The notes beneath the pieces are model-generated. The model saw only the letters and a list, made by a program, of their open reading frames with translations. It was not told where the DNA came from and did no database searches. The position numbers and the translations under genes are program-made. From Modestobacter marinus (GTDB lineage Bacteria; Actinomycetota; Actinomycetes; Mycobacteriales; Geodermatophilaceae), in contig NZ_JABGCH010000005.1 in the NCBI RefSeq assembly GCF_019799945.1, positions 1 through 64,000 on the forward strand: a stretch of DNA of 64,000 nucleotides. The letters are read 5' to 3'. Each line of letters starts with the position of its first letter. The stretch's first letter is position 1. Positions 56,761 through 64,000 of the stretch are shown here, piece after piece.

Positions 56761-57428
56761 GCGTCGGGGAGGTCGAGCAGGCCCGCGACGACGTCCGGCA
56801 GCGACTCCCCGGACACGTGCGGCTCACCGAACACCGGCGGGAAGACGCGCTCGGCACGGGCCGCCCAACCCCCGGTGAGGCCGGCCTGCTGGGCCCCGTA
56901 CACGTCCCAGGAGTGGACGGCGACCAGGGCGAGCTGCGCGGGCGGCACGTCGCACACGCCCGCGGCCCACAGGTACGCCTCCCGGCTGGGCTTCCAGGCT
57001 CGGATCGTCTCGGTGCTGAGCGTCCGCTCCACCAGCGCACCCAGCCCGCCGCGGGTCAGCCCGGCCTCGGCCACCCCGGGCGACCCGTGGGTGAGCGTCA
57101 CCACCCGCACCCCGGCCTCGGTCAGGCGGCGCAGCGCCGGCTCGACGTCCGGGTACGGCACCAGCTCCAGGAACCGGTCGGCGACGTCGGCCCGCTGGGC
57201 CGCGGACAACCCGGTCAGCTGGGCCAGCGAGGCCTCGAAGGCGTCCCGGAACCGGCACCAGGCTCCGGCCACGGTGGCCGCGAAACCGGTGCCCAGGGTC
57301 CGGGCGAACACGGTCGGCAGCAGCTCGGCCGGCTCGCCGTGCTCCACCAGCGCCGCCCGGACCGGGGCGAGGTCGAGCAACGTCTCGTTGACGTCGAACG
57401 CGACCACCCGGGGGCGGGTGCGGGTCAC
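56757..57428 (-). CDS. Haloacid dehalogenase-like hydrolase (type II)
   Basis: A 223-residue HAD hydrolase. Motif I is VVAFDVNETLLDLAPV (nucleophile Asp near residue 11; DVNETLLD fits the 2-haloacid dehalogenase type II group), motif II TLTHGSPGVAEAGL, motif III lysine in IRAWKPSREAYLWAA, and motif IV VHSWDVYGAQQAGL. A four-helix cap sits between I and II. It may hydrolyse a C-halogen or phosphate ester. Start GTG overlaps the DedA stop (GTGA). Confidence 0.9.
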   Translation of the reverse strand: MTRTRPRVVAFDVNETLLDLAPVRAALVEHGEPAELLPTVFARTLGTGFAATVAGAWCRFRDAFEASLAQLTGLSAAQRADVADRFLELVPYPDVEPALRRLTEAGVRVVTLTHGSPGVAEAGLTRGGLGALVERTLSTETIRAWKPSREAYLWAAGVCDVPPAQLALVAVHSWDVYGAQQAGLTGGWAARAERVFPPVFGEPHVSGESLPDVVAGLLDLPDA

Positions 57429-58111
57429 GCGGTGCGGTCCTTCTTCGCCGCCTTGCGCTGCGCGGTGGCGCTGTCGGGGTGCTTGCGGGCGTACAGGTCC
57501 GTGGCCCGGCGGTAGACCATCCACGCCACACCCAGCACGACGGCGGCGACCACCGCGTAGTCCAGGTAGTGCAGGTTCTCCTGCACGAAGTCCCCGGCCG
57601 CCACGCCCAGGCCGATGAGCACGCTGTTCCAGATCAGGCTGCCGCCGGCGGTGAACAGCAGGAACTGCGGCCACGGCATCCGCACGACCCCGGCGGGCAC
57701 CGAGATGAAGCTGCGCACGATCGGCACCATCCGGCCGAAGAAGACCGCCGACCGGCCGTGCCGCTCGAACCACTCGAAGGTGCGGTCGACGTCCTCGGTC
57801 TCCACCAGGGGGAGGCGGTCGAGGAACGCGTGCGAGCGCTGCGGTCCGAGCGCCCGGCCCACCAGGTAGAGCACCACGGCGCCCAGGACCGAACCGATGG
57901 TGGCGGCGATGATCGTCGGCACGATGGACATCCGGCCGTCGTTGATCAGCACCCCGGCGGCGCCCAGCACGGCCTCGCTGGGGATCGGCGGGATCACCGT
58001 CTCGATGAGGATCGTGAGCCCGACCCCCACCACGCCCAGCTTCTCGACGAGGTCGAGGAGGAAGCCGGTGATGCCTCCCTGGTCGGAGGAGGCCGCGGCG
58101 AGGAGGGACAT
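57425..58111 (-). CDS. DedA family membrane protein
   Basis: A 228-residue multi-pass membrane protein. Family blocks: LVEKLGVVGVGLTILIETVIPPIPSEAVLGAAGVL (helix 1 region), FEWFERHGRSAVFFGRMVPIVRSFISVPAGVVRMPWPQFLLFTAGGSLIWNSVLIGLG, the conserved SNARE-associated/DedA core with FxxxR and G-rich loop. DedA proteins take part in lipid flipping and membrane homeostasis. A basic tail follows the last helix. ATG 58111 is preceded by GGAGGCC and by a TACCGT -10 seven bases away. Confidence 0.93.
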   Translation of the reverse strand: MSLLAAASSDQGGITGFLLDLVEKLGVVGVGLTILIETVIPPIPSEAVLGAAGVLINDGRMSIVPTIIAATIGSVLGAVVLYLVGRALGPQRSHAFLDRLPLVETEDVDRTFEWFERHGRSAVFFGRMVPIVRSFISVPAGVVRMPWPQFLLFTAGGSLIWNSVLIGLGVAAGDFVQENLHYLDYAVVAAVVLGVAWMVYRRATDLYARKHPDSATAQRKAAKKDRTA

Positions 58112-58118
58112 GGCCTCC

Positions 58119-58124
58119 ACGGTA
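58119..58124 (-). promoter_or_regulatory. -10 box upstream of the DedA operon
   Basis: TACCGT on the minus strand, 7 bases, then the ATG of dedA; leaderless by spacing. Confidence 0.6.
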
Positions 58125-58164
58125 TCCGCGGGTCCTGGCGGGCACCGGCCGACGGCCGGGACCC

Positions 58165-58761
58165 TCACCCCGCTGTGTGGCTCCTCACAGCCAGCAGCTG
58201 CCCGTTGTCGGTGCGGCTGAGGGCCACCTGCAGGGCCGGCTCGGCGTCCACCAGCGCGAGGAACGGGGCGACGTCCTCCGGGTGGGAGAGCACGTTGTCG
58301 ACCACGAGCAGGCCGCCCGGGCGCAGCACCCGGACCGGGTGCGGCCACCACCCGGGGTAGGCCGGCCGGTGGGCGTCGAGGAGGACGACGTCCTGGCTGC
58401 CGTCCGGCAGCCCGGCCAGCACCTCGCCGCCGTCGGCGCAGCGCAGCTCGACCCACCGGTCCAGGCCCACCGCAGCCAGGTTCGCCGCGGCGGCCCGCTG
58501 CGCGTCGGCGTCCGGGTCCACGGTGAGGACCCGGCCGTCGACCGGTCGCACCGCGTCGGCCAGCCAGAGCGTCGAGTACCCGTTGGAGGTGCCGATCTCC
58601 AGCACGCGGGCGGCGCCCATCGCCTGCAGCACCACCGCGAGCAGCGCCGCGGCCTCCGGGCCGATGTTGCGCCGGCGCAGCTCACGGTCGGGCTGAGCCG
58701 CGTCGTGGCGCAGGCCCTCGGCGTACAGCTCGTCGACGAAGCGGCGGACCTCGGCGTCCAT
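58165..58761 (-). CDS. SAM-dependent O-methyltransferase
   Basis: A 198-residue class I methyltransferase of the catechol/caffeoyl-CoA O-methyltransferase-3 group. The SAM motif is ARVLEIGTSNGYSTLWLADAV (near residue 52), VLTVDPDADAQRAAAANLA gives the acidic residue for the ribose, and VVLLDAHRPAYPGWWPH and LVVDNVLSHPEDVAPF the catalytic/metal region. Substrate is unknown. GGGAGGGG precedes the ATG. It is divergent from the amidohydrolase gene. Confidence 0.9.
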   Translation of the reverse strand: MDAEVRRFVDELYAEGLRHDAAQPDRELRRRNIGPEAAALLAVVLQAMGAARVLEIGTSNGYSTLWLADAVRPVDGRVLTVDPDADAQRAAAANLAAVGLDRWVELRCADGGEVLAGLPDGSQDVVLLDAHRPAYPGWWPHPVRVLRPGGLLVVDNVLSHPEDVAPFLALVDAEPALQVALSRTDNGQLLAVRSHTAG

Positions 58762-58850
58762 ACCGGCCCCTCCCGATGGTCGATCCGGGCGCCCATCCTG
58801 ACGCGCCGCCCCGCGGGGGCCGTCGGCGGGCCGGGGCGGGAGGGCCACAG

Positions 58851-58856
58851 TAGGTT
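58851..58856 (+). promoter_or_regulatory. -10 box of a leaderless amidohydrolase promoter
   Basis: TAGGTT, 8 bases, then the ATG at 58865. Confidence 0.6.
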
Positions 58857-58864
58857 CAGCAGCC

Positions 58865-60157
58865 ATGGTGCAGCGCTTCACAGCCCGGGCCGTCGTCGTC
58901 GGGGACCGCGCCGGCACCGTCGTCCCCGATGCCGTGCTCGACGTCGAGGACGGGCTGATCCGCTGGGTCGGCCCCGCCGCGGACGCCCCGCCGGCCGAGG
59001 GTGCCGAGGTGATCCGGCTGCCGGGGGTGCTGACCCCCGGCATGGTCAACACGCACGCCCACTCGCCGATGGTGCTGTTCCGCGGGCAGGGCGAGGGGCT
59101 GCCGCTGGACCGCTGGCTGCGGGAGGTCATGTGGCCGCGGGAGGCGCGGCTGACGCCGGAGGACGTCGAGGTCGCGATGACCGCCGCCTCGGCTGAGATG
59201 CTCCGCCACGGGGCGACGACCAGCGTCGAGATGTACTTCCACCCGGAGCGGATCGCCGCCGCGGTGCGGGTCACCGGCGCCCGGGCGGTCGTCGCCAACC
59301 CGCTGATCGGGCTGCCCGGCTTCGGCACCTTCGACGAGCAGCTGGCCACCGCCGTCCGGCTGGCCGCCGACGGCGACGACCAGGTCGAGTACGGCATCGG
59401 CCCGCACGCGGCGTACACGGTGCCGCTCCCGGTCCTCGCCCAGGCCGCCGCGGCCGCCCGCGAGCAGGACCTGCTGCTGACCGTGCACGTCGCCGAGACC
59501 GCGACCGAGGGTGACGAGCTGCTCGCCACGCACGGCGTCAGCGTCCCCCGGCTGCTCGCGGCGCACGACGTGCTGGGCGGCCGGGTGCTCGGGGCGCACT
59601 GCGTGCACATGGACGACGGCGACCTCGAGGTGTGGCGGGAGTACGACGTCGCCGTGGCGCACTGCCCGAGCAGCAACGCCAAGCTGGCCAGCGGCACCGC
59701 CCGGCTGCGGGACATGCTCGACCTCGGCATCCGGGTGGGGATGGGCACCGACGGGCCGGCGTCCAACGACAACCTGGACCTGTTCGAGGACGTCCGGCTG
59801 GCCGCCCAGCTGGCCCGCCTGCGCGAGCGGGACGCCACCGCGCTCACCGCCGCCGAGGCGTTCTGGCTGGCCACCGGGGGAGCGGCCGCGGCGATCGGCC
59901 GCGCCGACCTCGGCCAGCTGACCGCTGGGCGCCGGGCGGACCTGGTGCACGTGGACACCGAGGACATCGCGTTCGTGCCGGTCGGCGACGAGACCGACCT
60001 GCTCACCCACCTGGTGTGGTCGGTGGGCAGCCGGCACGTGCGGGACACCTGGGTGGCCGGCCGCCGGGTGGTCGCCGACGGGACGTCGACGACGGTGGAC
60101 GAGGCCGCGCTGCGCGCCGACGTCCAGACCCGGGCCCTGCGCCTCGCCGGCCGCTGA
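58865..60157 (+). CDS. TRZ/ATZ family amidohydrolase (deaminase)
   Basis: A 430-residue metal-dependent hydrolase. Metal ligands: NTHAHSPMVLFRG (HxH near 62-64), TVHVAET (His near 207), GAHCVHM (near 245) and GMGTDGPASNDNLDLFED (Asp near 297). This set is typical of the S-adenosylhomocysteine/methylthioadenosine deaminase, guanine-type and AtzB families, which remove an amino or halogen group from aromatic rings. The substrate is not decided. It is leaderless by spacing and divergent from an O-methyltransferase, whose by-product is S-adenosylhomocysteine; a functional link is speculation. Confidence 0.92.
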   Translation: MVQRFTARAVVVGDRAGTVVPDAVLDVEDGLIRWVGPAADAPPAEGAEVIRLPGVLTPGMVNTHAHSPMVLFRGQGEGLPLDRWLREVMWPREARLTPEDVEVAMTAASAEMLRHGATTSVEMYFHPERIAAAVRVTGARAVVANPLIGLPGFGTFDEQLATAVRLAADGDDQVEYGIGPHAAYTVPLPVLAQAAAAAREQDLLLTVHVAETATEGDELLATHGVSVPRLLAAHDVLGGRVLGAHCVHMDDGDLEVWREYDVAVAHCPSSNAKLASGTARLRDMLDLGIRVGMGTDGPASNDNLDLFEDVRLAAQLARLRERDATALTAAEAFWLATGGAAAAIGRADLGQLTAGRRADLVHVDTEDIAFVPVGDETDLLTHLVWSVGSRHVRDTWVAGRRVVADGTSTTVDEAALRADVQTRALRLAGR

Positions 60158-60167
60158 CTGCCGCACC

Positions 60168-60195
60168 GAGGGCAGAAGTGGCCACTTCTGCCCTC
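60168..60195. repeat. Perfect 28-bp palindrome between convergent genes
   Basis: GAGGGCAGAAGTGG (60168-60181) joined directly to its exact complement (60182-60195), 11 bases past the amidohydrolase stop and 8 before the MBL-hydrolase stop. It has no loop, like the 42-bp palindrome at 5642-5683. Confidence 0.85.
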
Positions 60196-60202
60196 TCCGC
60201 GG

Positions 60203-61006
60203 TCAGGCGCGGAGGGAGACGGTCTGGCCGCGGGTGACCGTGCGCACCTCACCCGGCGCGCGCCGCTTCGCGACCTCGGCGACGAAGTCCCCCAGCGGGC
60301 TGGTGAAGACCGAGTAGTCGTCGAAGTGCACCGGCACGGTGACCGGCGGCTTCAGCAGCTCCACCAGGTCGGCGCCCTGCCGGCCGTCCATGGTGAGCAG
60401 GACGCCGGCGATCCGGGTGCCGCCCAGGTGCGGGATGAGCACGTCCAGCGGACCGCACCGCTGCAGCAGCTCGCCGAGGAACGGCCGGTAGAGGGTGTCG
60501 CCGCTGATGAACCCCCGCCAGGTGACCTCCCCGCGGTGAACCAGCTCGAGCACGCTGCCCATCACCTGGGGGAGCAGCTTGTCCAGGAAGCCCGGGCCGT
60601 GCACCCCCGGGACGCTGGTGACCCGGAGGGTGTCCTCGCCCCGGCTGATCGCGTGGGTCTGCCACGGGCGCAGGTCCGCGGTCGCGGTGAAACCCCGCCG
60701 GTCGAGGCAGCGCGCGGCCTCCGGCGTGGTCACCACCGGGGTCTCCTTGGGCAGGGAGCGGGTGGCGACGCGGTCCCAGTGGTCGCCGTGCATGTGGCTG
60801 AGCAGGACGGCGTCCAGCTCCGGCAGCAGCGCGGGCACCAGGGCCGGGTCGGTGAGCCGCTTGCTGCGCAGCCCGTACCCGAGGTGGGCCCGCTGCCCGC
60901 GGTGCAGGAAGTTCGGATCGGTCAGGAGGGTGAAGGGCCCGAGCCGCAGCAGGGTCGTCGCGTTGCCGCCGAAGGTCAGGGTGACGTCGTCCCGCGGTCC
61001 GGTCAT
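60203..61006 (-). CDS. Metallo-beta-lactamase fold hydrolase
   Basis: A 267-residue MBL-fold protein related to UlaG/RNase-Z-type or NAPE-PLD-like enzymes. Metal motif LLSHMHGDHWDRVA (HxHxDH, near residue 72), VPGVHGPG (His), GDTLYRP (bridging Asp, near 160) and VPVHFDDYSVF (His near 238). TLLTDPNFLHRG precedes the metal motif, as in the NAPE-PLD group. Substrate could be a lactone, phosphodiester or lipid. ATG at 61006. Confidence 0.92.
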   Translation of the reverse strand: MTGPRDDVTLTFGGNATTLLRLGPFTLLTDPNFLHRGQRAHLGYGLRSKRLTDPALVPALLPELDAVLLSHMHGDHWDRVATRSLPKETPVVTTPEAARCLDRRGFTATADLRPWQTHAISRGEDTLRVTSVPGVHGPGFLDKLLPQVMGSVLELVHRGEVTWRGFISGDTLYRPFLGELLQRCGPLDVLIPHLGGTRIAGVLLTMDGRQGADLVELLKPPVTVPVHFDDYSVFTSPLGDFVAEVAKRRAPGEVRTVTRGQTVSLRA

Positions 61007-61114
61007 GGTCGCCCGCCTACCCGGCCGCCGCTCCGTCATGCGCGGGGGCCGGCCGGCGGGCGCCGGTCGGTAGCCGTGCTCACCATTCCCGTCGTTCGCG
61101 TCGGTCCGGCCTGG

Positions 61115-61120
61115 TAGACA
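61115..61120 (+). promoter_or_regulatory. Possible -10 box of tldD
   Basis: TAGACA, 7 bases, GTG start at 61128; the last base is A instead of T. Confidence 0.5.
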
Positions 61121-61127
61121 CGGACCC

Positions 61128-62638
<1,511 letters not shown>

Positions 62639-62642
<4 letters not shown>

Positions 62643-64000
62643 CCCGCATGGTGGCTCAGGAGGTCGTGGAGGCCGCCCTCGACGCGTCGACGGCGGACGG
62701 GCAGGTCACGTTCGTCGTCGAGAGCTCCGAGGCCAACCTGCGCTGGGCGAGCAACAGCCTCACCACCAACGGGGCGATGCGGTCCCGGCAGGTGGTGGTC
62801 ATCTCGTTCGTCGACGGCGGCACGGGGATGGCCACCGGCACCGTCGCCCGCACCGGCTCCCCGGACATCACCGAGCTGGTCGCCGCCAGCGAACAGGCCG
62901 CCCGGGACGCCGGTCCGGCCGAGGACGCGATGCCCCTGATCAGCGAGGCGCCCGAGGGGTCCGGCGGCTGGGACGCCGAACCCGCCGACACCTCCATCGG
63001 GGTGTTCGCCGACTTCGCCCCCGCGCTCGGCGAGGCGTTCGGCGAGGCGCGCGACCGGGACGAGCTGCTGTTCGGGTTCGCCGAGCACTCGATGGCCACC
63101 ACCTACCTGGGCAGCTCCACCGGCCTGCGGTTGCGGCACGACCAGCCCGCCGGCCGCGTCGAGCTCAACGGGAAGAGCTCCGACTTCGCCCGCTCGGTGT
63201 GGTCGGGGGTCGGCACCCGGGACTTCACCGACGTCTCGGTCGCCGACCTCGCCGCCGAGGTGCGCCAGCGGATGGCCTGGTCGCAGCGCCGGGTGGAGCT
63301 GCCGGCCGGGCGGTACGAGACGCTGCTGCCGCCGTCCGCGGTCAGCGACCTGATGATCTACGCCTACTGGACGATGGAGGCGCGGGACGCCGACGAGGGC
63401 CGCAACGTCTACGCCAAGGCCGGCGGCGGGAACCGGATCGGCGAGCGGCTGGCCCAGCTGCCGCTCACCCTGCGCAGCGACCCGTACGCCAAGGGCCTGG
63501 AGACCACCCCGTTCCAGGTGGTCGGCTCCTCCTCCGGGTCGGCGTCGGTGTTCGACAACGGCATGGCCACCCCGGCGGTGGACTGGATCCGCGACGGCGT
63601 CCTCACCAACCTGATCCGGCCGCGGGCCTGGGCGCTGAAGCAGACCGCGCCGCCCACCGCCGCCGTCGGCAACCTCATCCTCGAGGACCCGGACGCCACC
63701 GCGTCGCAGGCGGAGATGATCGCGGGCACCGAGCGCGGGCTGCTGCTCACCACGCTCTGGTACATCCGCGAGGTCGACCCGCAGACCCTGCTGCTCACCG
63801 GTCTCACCCGGGACGGCGTCTTCCTCGTGGAGGACGGCGAGGTCACCGGCGCGGTGAACAACTTCCGGTTCAACGAGTCCCCGGTCGACCTGCTCGGCCG
63901 GGTCACCCAGGCCAGCCGCACCGAGCGGACCCTGCCGCGGGAGTGGAACGACTGGTTCACCCGGGCGGCGATGCCCACGCTGCGGGTGCCGGACTTCAAC
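62639..64000 (+). CDS. tldE: TldE/PmbA protein (runs off the window)
   Basis: An open frame of 454 residues with no stop by base 64000, starting in an ATGA overlap with tldD. TldE is the non-catalytic partner of TldD; the HExxxH motif is absent as expected. Family regions: QVTFVVESSEANLRWASNSLTTNG near the start, VFADFAPALGEAFGEARDRDELLFGFAEH, then MAWSQRRVELPAGRYETLLPPSAVSDLM and the C-terminal RGLLLTTLWYIREVDPQTLLLTGLTRDGVFLVEDGEVTGAVNNFRFNESP. Almost the whole protein is present; the final few residues lie beyond the window. Confidence 0.94.

Overview
The window is a very GC-rich, tightly packed chromosomal segment of an actinobacterium. Evidence: GTG starts are common, many start codons sit 6-8 bases after a TAnnnT -10 box (leaderless genes), and ATGA/GTGA stop-start overlaps are frequent. 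Gene content and intergenic hairpins resemble Geodermatophilaceae (Blastococcus/Modestobacter/Geodermatophilus). That family assignment is inference, not something the sequence proves. I see no rRNA, tRNA, CRISPR array, insertion sequence or phage gene. No gene-free stretch exceeds 300 bases; the longest (15303-15548) is described.

Region 1 (1-10.1 kb) holds the end of ctaD, recQ, and a molybdenum block: a MerR-like HTH/Mop-domain protein, modABC (each start overlapping the previous stop), a MocA-type nucleotidyltransferase, moaE, and on the other strand moaA-moaD. A PAS/GAF/SpoIIE phosphatase and a small helical protein sit inside the block. Region 2 (10.1-27.3 kb) is housekeeping and stress genes: MFS exporter, DinB-like protein, two aldo/keto reductases, a GntR regulator with a membrane protein, DUF3097, PRC-barrel/DUF2382 stress protein, amino-acid oxidase-like flavoprotein, polyphosphate kinase 2, a motif-degenerate acyltransferase, LysE exporter, DUF881 protein, STAS protein, RibD-like reductase, M18 aminopeptidase, and a twice-frameshifted DUF222/HNH gene.

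Region 3 (27.3-41.5 kb) starts with a MoxR ATPase / CoxE-type VWA / XdhC operon, the maturation set for molybdo-hydroxylases. Next come an XRE repressor translationally coupled to a ClpP-like protein lacking catalytic residues, under a promoter with striking dyad symmetry. The rest is an M20 peptidase, MOSC protein, two cyclic-di-GMP enzymes, a flavin monooxygenase, a class V aminotransferase, an SRPBCC protein and a PNPOx-like protein. Region 4 (41.5-50.6 kb) has two tandem siderophore-binding lipoproteins (the promoter-proximal one broken) behind an iron box, a shrunken SDR gene, an isochorismatase-like hydrolase, a Bcr/CflA exporter, and a TetR-controlled DrrAB-type ABC exporter with duplicated operators.

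Region 5 (50.7-56.0 kb) is coxS-coxL-coxM-coxG, encoding a form II (AYRGAGR) carbon-monoxide-dehydrogenase-like molybdo-flavo-iron-sulfur hydroxylase, with an unusual start-site duplication before coxM and a membrane-tethered CoxG. Region 6 (56.1-64 kb) contains a DedA/HAD/hydrolase operon, O-methyltransferase, TRZ/ATZ amidohydrolase, MBL-fold hydrolase and tldD-tldE (tldE runs off the window).

How they fit together: ModABC imports molybdate, MoaA/MoaD/MoaE build molybdopterin, the MocA-like enzyme can add the cytidine moiety, and the MoxR/CoxE/XdhC set and CoxG can assemble and anchor the CoxLMS enzyme. The best candidate for something undescribed is the XRE/pseudo-ClpP pair with its dyad promoter; the coxM start-cassette duplication and the duplicated TetR operators are also notable.
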